This document shows positions 44,388-52,787 of a stretch of DNA of 64,000 bases, piece after piece (within the stretch, counting starts at the first letter, position 1; every line of letters starts with the position of its first letter). The position numbers and the translations under genes were made by a program. Source of the stretch: Poriferisodalis sp965205175 (GTDB lineage: Bacteria; Actinomycetota; Acidimicrobiia; Acidimicrobiales; Poriferisodalaceae); NCBI RefSeq assembly GCF_965205175.1, contig NZ_OZ242038.1:682001-746000 (forward strand). The letters are read 5' to 3'. The notes below the pieces were generated by a model that had not been told where the DNA came from, searched no databases, and worked only from the letters and a program-made list of their open reading frames with translations.

Positions 44388-44525
44388 CGTGTCGCCGTCT
44401 GGCGAGGCGGCCAGGCGATCTGCGGCACACCACGAGGTCCGCTGAGAGCTGCTGCCTCCCGGCCCTGACTCGGTTCACGGGTCGCCGTTGCACAGGACCC
44501 GGCCGCCACGTCAGACGGCGACACG
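44388..44525 (-). ncRNA. ffs: Signal recognition particle RNA (4.5S-type)
   Basis: On the minus strand, the conserved SRP domain IV core reads GTCAGGGCCGGGAGGCAGCAGC in two halves, GTCAGGGCC and GGGAGGCAGCAGC, with the GNRA-type tip GGGA closed by CC/GG. The gene ends pair over 14 bases: CGTGTCGCCGTCTG with CAGACGGCGACACG. The length is about 138 nt. Neighbouring dnaX, tadA and tRNA-Ser are the usual context for SRP RNA, but here it points away from dnaX. It scaffolds Ffh for co-translational membrane targeting. Confidence 0.9.
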
Positions 44526-44618
44526 TCCCGCACGATAACCGCGAAGGCGCCAAATTCGTCACGCAGCAGGGCGCGTGCGTCGTGGAGTTCCTCCTCGGTC
44601 GCTTAGGCTCGCCACGAG

Positions 44619-46358
44619 ATGCCGCACCAGTCGCTCTACCGGAGGTTCCGTCCGCAGCGGTTCGCGGAAGTGGTCGGACAGCCCCACTTGGTGCGGGCCT
44701 TGCGCAACGCCGTGAGCCACGACCGTGTCGGGCACGCGTACCTGCTGAGCGGCCCACGCGGCACCGGCAAGACGTCCACCGCCCGCATTATGGCCAAAGC
44801 GCTCAACTGCGGCGAACTCACCGCCGACGGGGAGCCGTGCGACAGCTGCGACAGCTGCCGTGCTATTGCAGCCGGCACCTCGATGGACCTCATCGAGCTC
44901 GACGCTGCGTCCAACAACTCGGTGAACCACATCCGCGACATGACCGAGAAGGCGGCGCTGGTGAGCGCCGGGCGCCGCAAGGTGTATCTGCTCGACGAAG
45001 TGCACATGCTGTCCGCGGCTGCCTCCAATGCGCTGCTCAAGACCTTGGAAGAACCGCCGGCACACGTCGTGTTCATCTTGGCGACCACCGACCCGAACAA
45101 GGTGCTGTCGACCATCCGCAGCCGTACCCAGCAGTTCGAGCTCTCGCTGGTCGGCGCCGAGGAGATGGCACCTCACGTGCGGGCCGTTGCCGAGGCAGCC
45201 GGGGTGCCGCTCGACGACGCCGTGGTGAGCTACGTGACCGAACGCGGTGCCGGTTCGGTGCGGGATGCTCTCTCCGCGCTCGACACGGTGCTGGCAGCCG
45301 GAGGCATTCCGGACGACCGCACCGATGTGCATGCGCTGGTGCAAGCACTGGCCGCAGCGGACCTGACAGCGCTGCTGATCGCTGTGTCGGAGGCCACAGC
45401 GGCGGGCGTGGATGCCCGCGACCTCGCCGAGCGAACGGCCCGCCGACTGCGCGACATGTTCTTGATCGGCGCCGGGGTCGAGCCCGTCGAGCTGCCTCGG
45501 GCCGAGATCGACTCGGCACGCGAGCTGAGCAACGCGATGGGGCGACGCGCCAACGTTCGAGCGCTCGAAGCTCTGGGCGCAGCATTGGCGCAGATGCCCC
45601 AGTCCGCTGATCGTCGCCTCATGCTGGAGACAGCGCTGCTGGGGCTGCTCGCCGACGATGTGCTGGGCGGAGCAGCAGCTCCCCTTGCGGCTTCGGGCTC
45701 TGGCGCGCCGGCATCCGGCACCGCTGCTTCCGGTCCGTCAGCCGCACGCGCTGCAATAGCCGCGACGCAAGCGCCGCCGTCACTCGACCCGCCCGGCCGC
45801 ACTCCCGCCGGCTATCCTGCTGCTGGCCCTCCGGCTGCTGGCTCTCTTGCTGACAGGCCGACCGCCTCCGGCTCGCCCGCTCCGCCGCCGCTGCCCGATG
45901 CAGGTCTCGACACCTCTGCGGACGCAGCGACGCCCGCAGACGTGCAGCACATCTGGGAGTCCCAGGTCGTGGCCCAGCTGCGTCCGCTTGCGGCGGGCAT
46001 GTTCCGCGAGGCGACGGTGCTGGCTCACGAGAGCAACGTGGTGACCATCCGGCTCAGCAACGGCGTGCCGCTGGAACCGGCGCGGCGCCGAGCCAACGAG
46101 GCAGAAGCGATCTTGTCAACGCTGCTCGACCAGACCGTGCGTGTCGAGATCGCTGATGCAGCGAGCGAAGCCACCGTCCCGTCGAGCGCCGCCGCGCAGC
46201 GGCCGACCGCGGCAAACACTGTGGCGGACGCAGCTTCCCTGCCGCCGACACGGTCGCAGCCGCAGCCGCAGCCGCAGTCGAATGACGAGAAATTCCAGAT
46301 GGTCATGAACCGCTGGCCCGACTCGAAGGTGTTCTCCGCTGACCCGGGCGCGAGCTGA
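44619..46358 (+). CDS. dnaX: DNA polymerase III gamma/tau subunit
   Basis: This clamp-loader ATPase has 579 residues. The start MPHQSLYRRFRPQRFAEVVG is typical. It carries Walker A GPRGTGKTSTARIMAK, the zinc-binding cysteines CDSCDSC, Walker B VYLLDEVHMLS and the sensor region FILATTDPNKVLSTIRSR. After about residue 350 comes a Pro/Ala/Ser-rich linker and a tau-like C-terminal domain (VQHIWESQVVAQLRPLAAGM). No frameshift signal for a separate gamma form was sought in detail. recR follows after 34 bp. Confidence 0.97.
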   Translation: MPHQSLYRRFRPQRFAEVVGQPHLVRALRNAVSHDRVGHAYLLSGPRGTGKTSTARIMAKALNCGELTADGEPCDSCDSCRAIAAGTSMDLIELDAASNNSVNHIRDMTEKAALVSAGRRKVYLLDEVHMLSAAASNALLKTLEEPPAHVVFILATTDPNKVLSTIRSRTQQFELSLVGAEEMAPHVRAVAEAAGVPLDDAVVSYVTERGAGSVRDALSALDTVLAAGGIPDDRTDVHALVQALAAADLTALLIAVSEATAAGVDARDLAERTARRLRDMFLIGAGVEPVELPRAEIDSARELSNAMGRRANVRALEALGAALAQMPQSADRRLMLETALLGLLADDVLGGAAAPLAASGSGAPASGTAASGPSAARAAIAATQAPPSLDPPGRTPAGYPAAGPPAAGSLADRPTASGSPAPPPLPDAGLDTSADAATPADVQHIWESQVVAQLRPLAAGMFREATVLAHESNVVTIRLSNGVPLEPARRRANEAEAILSTLLDQTVRVEIADAASEATVPSSAAAQRPTAANTVADAASLPPTRSQPQPQPQSNDEKFQMVMNRWPDSKVFSADPGAS

Positions 46359-46392
46359 CCGCTTCGGCTGAACCGCGGCGGCAGGGACTGAC

Positions 46393-46992
46393 GTGTACGA
46401 CGACTCCGTCGAGGAGCTGATCGACGAGCTCAGCCGTCTGCCCGGGATCGGACCGAAGGGCGCGCAGCGCATTGTCTTCTGGCTGCTGAAGCGGCCCGCG
46501 GCCGATGCCCACCGACTGGCAACAGCCATCACCGCGGCTAAGGATCGGGTGGGCTGGTGCAGCCTCTGCTGGAACCTCAGCGAGACCGATCCGTGCTCCA
46601 TCTGTGCCGACCCGGCCCGTGGCAACGGGACGATCTGCGTAGTGGAAGAGCCTCGCGACGTGATTGCGATGGACAAGGCAGGCTTCCGAGGCCGGTACCA
46701 CGTGCTGGGCGGCGCGCTGAACCCGCTGGAGGGCATCGGGCCTGAGCAACTGCGGATCCGTGAGCTGCTCGCCCGTCTCGACAGCGAGGCGGTCACTGAG
46801 TTGATCGTCTGCACAAACCCGAACATCGAAGGTGACACCACGGCGATGTTCCTCGCCCGCCAGCTCGCACCGCTCGGCGTGCAGGTGACCCGTCTCGCCA
46901 GCGGACTGCCCGTCGGGGGCGATCTTGAGTACGCCGACGAGCTGACCCTTGAGCGAGCGCTCCGCCACCGCCGGGCCCTCGAGAGCAGCTAA
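46393..46992 (+). CDS. recR: Recombination mediator RecR
   Basis: RecR works with RecF/RecO to load RecA at gaps. The 199-residue protein has an N-terminal HhH motif (LSRLPGIGPKGAQRIVFWLL), a four-cysteine zinc finger (WCSLCWNLSETDPCSIC), and a Toprim domain (TICVVEEPRDVIAMDKAG; VCTNPNIEGDTTAMFLARQL), then GLPVGGDLEYADELTLERAL. The start is GTG 46393. In many bacteria a ybaB gene sits between dnaX and recR; here there is only a 34-bp gap. Confidence 0.97.
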   Translation: MYDDSVEELIDELSRLPGIGPKGAQRIVFWLLKRPAADAHRLATAITAAKDRVGWCSLCWNLSETDPCSICADPARGNGTICVVEEPRDVIAMDKAGFRGRYHVLGGALNPLEGIGPEQLRIRELLARLDSEAVTELIVCTNPNIEGDTTAMFLARQLAPLGVQVTRLASGLPVGGDLEYADELTLERALRHRRALESS

Positions 46993-47071
46993 ATCGCTGG
47001 ACCTCCCTGCGGGCGCTGCCTACGGTCTCGATGCACTTCCCGGTGGCCTGCACCGCATTCGCAGGAGCGCC

Positions 47072-47497
47072 ATGGCCGCCGTCGATCCTCACCAGCCGAC
47101 AAGCCACGGGCCGACAGCCGAACCGTCGGCGCCGGCGTTTCCGACCCTGCCGGTTGCCGTGTTTCGTCCATCGCCTGCCGAGCGCGTCCTGGTAGCGGGT
47201 CCGCGCCATGCCCGGGCACTGTGCCTGAGCGCCGGGGCGCCCCCGAACGGCGTCGCTGCAGTGTTCGTGGACCCGTGCGGTGCGCTGGTGGCGATCGCTA
47301 CGGCGCCTGCGGCCGTCGTCACCGCAATGCTGGCCGACCCGGCGCCGTTTGCCAAGATGGCCGAGCTGCTCGCAGCAAGCCGCGTCTACCTGGAAGTCCC
47401 AGCCGCGCAGTCGCGCGCGGTGGGCGCCGCCGTAGGTGCCGTGCTGCGGCCGCTGTGCATCGCGACTGAGCTGCTCGCGCGGCTCGAGCCGGCTTGA
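47072..47497 (+). CDS. Hypothetical protein, 141 residues
   Basis: Not recognised. ATG 47072 has AGGAG five bases upstream. The sequence is Ala/Pro/Val-rich with FPTLPVAVFRPSPAERVLVA and ELLAASRVYLEVPAAQSRAV, suggesting a small alpha/beta fold, with no signal peptide or membrane helix. It follows recR by 79 bp on the same strand and may share its transcript. Confidence 0.7.
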   Translation: MAAVDPHQPTSHGPTAEPSAPAFPTLPVAVFRPSPAERVLVAGPRHARALCLSAGAPPNGVAAVFVDPCGALVAIATAPAAVVTAMLADPAPFAKMAELLAASRVYLEVPAAQSRAVGAAVGAVLRPLCIATELLARLEPA

Positions 47498-47546
47498 GCG
47501 AATGCTCGCCAGGGCATCACAAGCCGCAGCCTCCTCGCCGGCACCG

Positions 47547-47571
47547 GTGCCGCGCGGTCTCGGTGCGGCAC
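47547..47571 (+). terminator. Hairpin between the hypothetical gene and ccr
   Basis: GTGCCGC (47547-47553) pairs with GCGGCAC (47565-47571) around an 11-base loop, 26 bases before the ccr start. A competing palindrome GGCACCGGTGCC overlaps its 5' arm. It could be a terminator for the recR transcript or a leader structure for ccr; there is no T-run. Confidence 0.35.
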
Positions 47572-47596
47572 AGCTGCACGGTTAGCGTTCGGTCCC

Positions 47597-48970
47597 GTGA
47601 AGCAGTTCGCCGATGCCATCGCTGCCGGGGTGTCCGGTGCCGAACTCGAAGCCATGCCGATCCCTGAGAGCTTTCGCGCCGCGTACGTGCGCCGCGACGA
47701 GCAGACGATATTCGAAGGGCGGGCCTCGGCCGACAAGGACCCCCGCGAGGCACTGCACATCGGCGAGGTCGCCACACCCGAGTTGGCACCCGACGAGGTG
47801 TACCTGGCGATCATGGCCAGCTCGATCAACTTCAACACGGTCTGGACCTCGATCTTCGAGCCGCTGCCCACGTTCGGCTTCTTGGACCGGCTCGGCCGCG
47901 AAAGCCGTTGGGGTGCCCGCCACGCGCTCGACTACCACGTCTTGGGCTCAGATGCCTCCGGCGTGGTGCTGCGGTGCGGCTCCGCCGTGCGCAACTGGCG
48001 GCCCGGAGACCGCGTCGTCGTGCACTGCAACTACGTCGACGATCAAGACCCCGCCGCGCACGAGGACTCGATGATGGCCTCCAACCAGCGCATCTGGGGC
48101 TTCGAGAGCAACTTCGGGGGTTTGGCCGACCTGTCGATCGTGAAGGCGAATCAGCTGATGCCCAAGCCGGCGCATCTCAGCTGGGAAGAAGCGGCCGTGA
48201 ACGCGCTGTGCGCCTCCACGTCGTACCGGATGCTGGTCGGTGACAACGCTGCTCGTATGAAGCAGGGTGACTCGGTGCTCATCTGGGGCGCTTCGGGCGG
48301 CCTCGGCGGTTACGCCTGCCAGCTGGTGCTCAACGGCGGCGGGGTGCCCGTGGCCGTGGTCAGCTCGCCCGACAAAGCAGAGCTGCTGCACGAGCTGGGC
48401 GTGGCGCACGTGATCGACCGCAGCGCCGAGAACTACCGATTCTGGAGCGATGCCCACACCCAAGACGAGCGGGAATGGCGCCGGCTCGGCAAAGAGGTGC
48501 GCCGTCTCATCGGTGACGATCCGGACATCGTGTTCGAGCATCCGGGACGGTCCACCATGGGCGCGTCGGTGTTCGTGGCCAAACGCGGCGGCAAGATCGT
48601 GACCTGCGCCGCCACCACCGGCTACATGATCGAGTACGACAACCGGCACCTGTGGATGCGGCTGAAGCAGATCGTGTCGAGCCATTTCGCGAACTACGCC
48701 GAGGCGTGGGAGATGAACCGGCTCATCGACCAAGGCCGAATTCAGCCGATCCTGTCGAAGACGTACACACTGGACGAGACGGGCCTCGCAGCTTGGCAGG
48801 TGCATCGCAACCTGCACGAGGGCAAGCTCGGCGTGCTGTGCTTGGCCGACCAGCCGGGGCAAGGCATCACCGATCCCGACAAGCGCGAGCGGATCGGCCC
48901 GGAGCGCATCACGCTGTTCGCGCGCCACGCCGCAGCGCTAGAAGCCAAGTCCGCGCAGGGAGATCGATGA
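47597..48970 (+). CDS. ccr: Crotonyl-CoA carboxylase/reductase
   Basis: This is the key enzyme of the ethylmalonyl-CoA pathway: it reduces crotonyl-CoA with NADPH while fixing CO2 to give ethylmalonyl-CoA. The 457-residue medium-chain-reductase protein contains EVYLAIMASSINFNTVWTSI, GSDASGVVLRCGSAVRNWRP, a nucleotide fold (SVLIWGASGGLGGYACQLVL) and FEHPGRSTMGASVFVAKRGG. CO2-contact residues fit the CCR signature, as does the extended C-terminus. It starts with GTG 47597 and overlaps the epimerase gene by four bases. Confidence 0.96.
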   Translation: MKQFADAIAAGVSGAELEAMPIPESFRAAYVRRDEQTIFEGRASADKDPREALHIGEVATPELAPDEVYLAIMASSINFNTVWTSIFEPLPTFGFLDRLGRESRWGARHALDYHVLGSDASGVVLRCGSAVRNWRPGDRVVVHCNYVDDQDPAAHEDSMMASNQRIWGFESNFGGLADLSIVKANQLMPKPAHLSWEEAAVNALCASTSYRMLVGDNAARMKQGDSVLIWGASGGLGGYACQLVLNGGGVPVAVVSSPDKAELLHELGVAHVIDRSAENYRFWSDAHTQDEREWRRLGKEVRRLIGDDPDIVFEHPGRSTMGASVFVAKRGGKIVTCAATTGYMIEYDNRHLWMRLKQIVSSHFANYAEAWEMNRLIDQGRIQPILSKTYTLDETGLAAWQVHRNLHEGKLGVLCLADQPGQGITDPDKRERIGPERITLFARHAAALEAKSAQGDR

Positions 48971-49368
48971 TTCTGACCGAGATCGACCACGTGGCCATTG
49001 CCGTGAACGACCTCGACGCTGCCGTGGCGTACTACGTCGAGGCGTTCGGTGCGGATGTCGCGCACCGCGAGACCGTCGAGTCCGACGGCGTCGAAGAGGC
49101 GCTGATCAAGGTGGCAGACAGCTACATCCAGCTCACCGCTGCTACTCGGCCCGACTCGCCCATCGCGAAGTTCCTCGAGCGGCGAGGTGAGGGCCTGCAC
49201 CATGTCGGCTACCGGGTGGACGACTGCGCCGCCGCTCTGGCTGCCATGGTCGAAGCGGGTGCTGTGCCGATCGATGCTGCGCCCCGGCCGGGTTCGCGGG
49301 GCACGACAGTGGCGTTCGTCCATCCGAAGGGCAACTTGGGCACCTTGGTCGAGCTCGTCGAGGAATAG
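48967..49368 (+). CDS. mce: Ethylmalonyl-/methylmalonyl-CoA epimerase
   Basis: This 133-residue member of the vicinal-oxygen-chelate fold has TEIDHVAIAVNDLDAAVAYY, FLERRGEGLHHVGYRVDDC and GTLVELVEE, which supply the metal His and Glu ligands. It interconverts (2R)- and (2S)-ethyl/methylmalonyl-CoA. The ATGA overlap with ccr makes a two-gene ethylmalonyl-CoA-pathway operon for growth on acetyl-CoA-yielding substrates. The mutases are not in this window. Confidence 0.95.
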   Translation: MILTEIDHVAIAVNDLDAAVAYYVEAFGADVAHRETVESDGVEEALIKVADSYIQLTAATRPDSPIAKFLERRGEGLHHVGYRVDDCAAALAAMVEAGAVPIDAAPRPGSRGTTVAFVHPKGNLGTLVELVEE

Positions 49369-49434
49369 GCTCCCGCCACAGGCCATGGGCTGCACAGAGT
49401 GTTCTTGCATGCCTGCGCTCACGAGAGGATTCAG

Positions 49435-50541
49435 ATGACCGGCTTCATCAGACGCAGTGCGATCTTGTTGGCTGTGACGGCGCTGTTCGCCGCAGCATGC
49501 GGGAACGGCGACGAGCCTGCAGCAACGACTGCTGCGGCACCGGCGACGACGGAGGCGCAAGAACCGTCGGCCGACGTTGCCCGAGGCGACATGGACGATG
49601 CGCCAGAACCCGACGCCGATCCGTTCACGATCGGTCTCGTCACCGACACGGGCAAGGTGGACGACAAGAGCTTCAACCAGTCGGCATGGGAAGGCGCTCA
49701 GCAGGCGGCCGCCGCGCTCGGCGTCGAAGCCCGCTACATCGAGACCGAGGCGGCGAAGGACTACGAGAACAACATCAACCTGTTCGTCGAAGACGATGCC
49801 GACGTCATCATCACCGTCGGCTTCGGCCTCGCCGATGCCACTATCGCCGCTGCCCAAGCGAACCCCGAGATCTACTTCATCGGCGTCGACCAGTTCCAAG
49901 GCGAAGTGATGCCGAACTTGGCCGGGCTGATCTTCCCCGAGGACAAGTCCGGTTTCTTGGCCGGTGCGCTGGCGGGCATGCTCACTGAGACCAACAAGGT
50001 AGGCGCGGTGCTGGGCACCGATCTGGTGCCGCCAGTGGTGGCCTTCAAGGAAGGCTGGGAGCACGGCGCGCGCTATACGAATCCAGATGTGGAGACCATC
50101 AGCACGTATCACCCCGGCGGGCTCGATGTTGCCTTCGGCGATCCGGACTGGGGCGCGACCACTGCTCGCCAAGCGCTGGACCAAGGCGCCGACGTCATCT
50201 TCGGCGCCGGCGGCACGACTGGCAACGGAGCGTTGATCGAGATCGCGTCACAGGAAGGCGCGTACTGCGTCGGCGTCGACACCGACCAGTGGAACACGGT
50301 GCCTGAGGCGCAGCCGTGTCTGGTGACGAGCGCCATGAAGCTCATCACGCCAGGCGTCGCCGACCTGATCGAAGCAGCGCACGGTGGCAGCTTCCCGGGC
50401 GGCAACTTCGTTGGCGAGGTCGGCTTGGCGCCGTTCCACGACTTTGAAGGCGTCGTCACCGACGAGATGCGAGCCACGCTGGCCTCGGTGCTGGCCGGCT
50501 TGAACGACGGCAGCATCCCCACCGGATACCCGCCGAGCTGA
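49435..50541 (+). CDS. BMP-family ABC transporter substrate-binding lipoprotein
   Basis: This basic-membrane-protein (PnrA/Med-like) binding protein has 368 residues. The lipoprotein signal SAILLAVTALFAAACGNG follows ATG 49435, which has GAGAGG upstream. The family motif DKSFNQSAWEGAQQAAAALG and the sequences DVIITVGFGLADATIAAAQA and FLAGALAGMLTETNKVGAVL are clear. Relatives bind purine nucleosides. It is the first gene of a four-gene transporter. Confidence 0.95.
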   Translation: MTGFIRRSAILLAVTALFAAACGNGDEPAATTAAAPATTEAQEPSADVARGDMDDAPEPDADPFTIGLVTDTGKVDDKSFNQSAWEGAQQAAAALGVEARYIETEAAKDYENNINLFVEDDADVIITVGFGLADATIAAAQANPEIYFIGVDQFQGEVMPNLAGLIFPEDKSGFLAGALAGMLTETNKVGAVLGTDLVPPVVAFKEGWEHGARYTNPDVETISTYHPGGLDVAFGDPDWGATTARQALDQGADVIFGAGGTTGNGALIEIASQEGAYCVGVDTDQWNTVPEAQPCLVTSAMKLITPGVADLIEAAHGGSFPGGNFVGEVGLAPFHDFEGVVTDEMRATLASVLAGLNDGSIPTGYPPS

Positions 50542-50574
50542 CAACAGCCCACCGGCTGAGGCGAGCGGTTCGCC

Positions 50575-51753
50575 GTGGGTCGGCGGGTGCCTCACACGGT
50601 CGTGAGCGCGCCCACTGGTTCGCCGACACCCATCGAGGACGGCGACCCGGTCGCTGAACCAGACGGGCCTGAATTCGCCCGGCAACGCCTGCGGAGGTGG
50701 CTGGGTGCTGCTGCGGTGCCCGTGGTGTCGGTCGCGCTCGGGCTGGCGTTGGGCGCGCTGCTCATCGCGGTGCAGGGCCATTCGGTGGTGAATGCGTACG
50801 GTGCGCTGATCGCCGGCGGTGCTGGCGATGCGGACGCGCTGTTGCGCACGCTGCACAAGGCGACACCGCTCATCTTCGGCGGCCTGGCCGTGGCGTTCGC
50901 CTTCAAGGCCGGCCTGTTCAACATCGGCGGGCAGGGGCAGCTGTTGGTCGGCGCAGCGTTCGCTGCTGCTGTGGGTTTCGGCCTCGAAGGTCTGCCGACA
51001 GCGGTCCATCTGCCGCTCGCGCTGGCGGCCGGCGCTGCCGCGGGTGCTGTGTGGGGTGCCGTTGCGGGCGTGCTCAAGGCCACCTCGGGTGCGCACGAGG
51101 TGATCGTCACCATCATGTTGAACTTCGTCGCCGGCAACCTGACCGACTGGCTGGCTGCGAACCCTTGGCGGGACCAGTCCGGCAGCAACATCATCGCACG
51201 CACGCCGCCCATTCAGCCCTCTGCTGAGCTTCCCGCATGGGGCTGGCTGCCCGCAGGGTTCGTGCTCGCGGTCATCGCGGCGTTCGCCTGCTGGTTCGCA
51301 GTGGAGCGCACCACCTACGGCTTCGAAGTGCGCAGCGTCGGCGCCAATCGGCACGCGGCTCGCTACGCCGGGATGTCGGTGGGCTGGATCATGGCCTCCT
51401 CGATGGCCGTCGCGGGGTTGCTGGCAGGGATCGGCGGTGCCGTCGAATCGCTGGGCGTGGACGGGCGCTTCGAAGCAGGGTTCAACGTGGGTCTCGGCTT
51501 CGAAGGCATCACGATTGCGCTGTTGGCGCGCACGAACCCGATTGCCGTCATCCCCGCGGGCCTGCTGGTGGGCTTGATGCAGGCGGGTGCAGCCAAGATG
51601 CAATTCGAATCGGGAGTGGCGCCCGAGATCATCGACGTGATCCAGGCGCTGATCCTGTTGTTCGTGGCGGCACCGCTGATCGTGCGGTGGATGCTGCGGC
51701 TGCGAGCCGGCGACGACCGCCGCTTGACGCTCGGCGCGGGCTGGGGCCGGTGA
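50575..51753 (+). CDS. BMP-type ABC transporter permease 1
   Basis: The 392-residue membrane subunit has KATPLIFGGLAVAFAFKAGL FNIG-type sequence, ATSGAHEVIVTIMLNFVAGN and EVRSVGANRHAARYAGMSVG, matching the YufP-type permease of nucleoside importers. The ~45 N-terminal residues before the first helix (AVPVVSVALGLALGALLIAV) are extra. Starts are GTG 50575 or GTG 50602. The stop overlaps the next permease start (GTGA). Confidence 0.93.
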   Translation: MGRRVPHTVVSAPTGSPTPIEDGDPVAEPDGPEFARQRLRRWLGAAAVPVVSVALGLALGALLIAVQGHSVVNAYGALIAGGAGDADALLRTLHKATPLIFGGLAVAFAFKAGLFNIGGQGQLLVGAAFAAAVGFGLEGLPTAVHLPLALAAGAAAGAVWGAVAGVLKATSGAHEVIVTIMLNFVAGNLTDWLAANPWRDQSGSNIIARTPPIQPSAELPAWGWLPAGFVLAVIAAFACWFAVERTTYGFEVRSVGANRHAARYAGMSVGWIMASSMAVAGLLAGIGGAVESLGVDGRFEAGFNVGLGFEGITIALLARTNPIAVIPAGLLVGLMQAGAAKMQFESGVAPEIIDVIQALILLFVAAPLIVRWMLRLRAGDDRRLTLGAGWGR

Positions 51754-52787
51754 CCCCGTCGACGAGCGCTGGCGCTGCAGGCTCGGGCATGCAGCGCAAG
51801 CGTGCGAAACAGGTCTGGCTCTGGTCAGCAGCAGCGGCGCTGGCGGCGGTCGTGTGGGGCTTCTACGTATGGGATGGCGCTCAGACCACCGCCGTGCTGT
51901 CGGGCACGGTGCGGTCGGCGACGCTGCTTGTGCTCGGCGCCATGTGCGGGTTGATCGGCGAGCGCTCGGGCATCGTGAACATCGGCATCGAAGGGCAGTT
52001 CTTGATGTCGGCGTTCACCGCGTTCACCGCTGCCTCGATGTCCGGCTCGCTGTTGGTGGGGGTCGCGGCGGGGGTGAGCACTGGCTTGGCTATGGGCTGG
52101 ATGCTGGCCGCCATGGCGGTGGGACTGCGTACCGATCAGATCATCGCCGGCGCGGTGCTGAACATCGCTGCGCTGGGTCTCACGTCGTTCTTCTACGACC
52201 GCGGCCGCTCGCTCGGCCAGCTGAAGTATCAGCCGATCGAACTCGGGCCGCTGGCGGAGCTGCCGGTCGTGGGCACGGCGCTGTTCGACCGCCCGCCGCT
52301 GACGTATCTGACATTGGTGCTGGTCGTGGTGCTGCACGTGGCGTTGCTGCGCTCGGTCTGGGGCATGCGTACCACCGCGATCGGGGAGCATCCGGGCGCA
52401 GCGGCGACCGTGGGCATCGACGTGATCAGGCTGCGCTATGTGAACGTGACGCTGGCAGGCGGACTCGCAGGCCTCGGCGGTGCCTATCTGGCGCTAGAGG
52501 CAGTGGGCACGTTCACTCGGGCCATGTCGGGCGGCAGGGGCTTCTTGGCGCTGGCGGTGATGATCTTCGGGCGGCGCACCCCGCTGGGGGCGTACGCGGC
52601 GGCACTGTTCTTCGGCTTCACGACCGCATTGCAGAACCAGTTCCAGCTCAACGACTCGTTCGACATCCCCCCGCAGTTCGTGGGCATGCTGCCGTTCGTG
52701 GTCACGATCGTCGTGGTGGCCTCAGCGGGCCTGCTGGGGCGCATGCGCGACCCGGCGGCGCTGGGCCAGCCCTACGAGGTCCGCTGA
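51750..52787 (+). CDS. BMP-type ABC transporter permease 2
   Basis: This 345-residue YufQ-type permease has SATLLVLGAMCGLIGERSGI, VNIGIEGQFLMSAFTAFTAA, IGEHPGAAATVGIDVIRLRY and SGGRGFLALAVMIFGRRTPL. It is coupled to its neighbours at both ends (overlaps of four bases with permease 1 and one base with the ATPase). The alternative start is ATG 51789. Confidence 0.94.
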   Translation: MTPSTSAGAAGSGMQRKRAKQVWLWSAAAALAAVVWGFYVWDGAQTTAVLSGTVRSATLLVLGAMCGLIGERSGIVNIGIEGQFLMSAFTAFTAASMSGSLLVGVAAGVSTGLAMGWMLAAMAVGLRTDQIIAGAVLNIAALGLTSFFYDRGRSLGQLKYQPIELGPLAELPVVGTALFDRPPLTYLTLVLVVVLHVALLRSVWGMRTTAIGEHPGAAATVGIDVIRLRYVNVTLAGGLAGLGGAYLALEAVGTFTRAMSGGRGFLALAVMIFGRRTPLGAYAAALFFGFTTALQNQFQLNDSFDIPPQFVGMLPFVVTIVVVASAGLLGRMRDPAALGQPYEVR

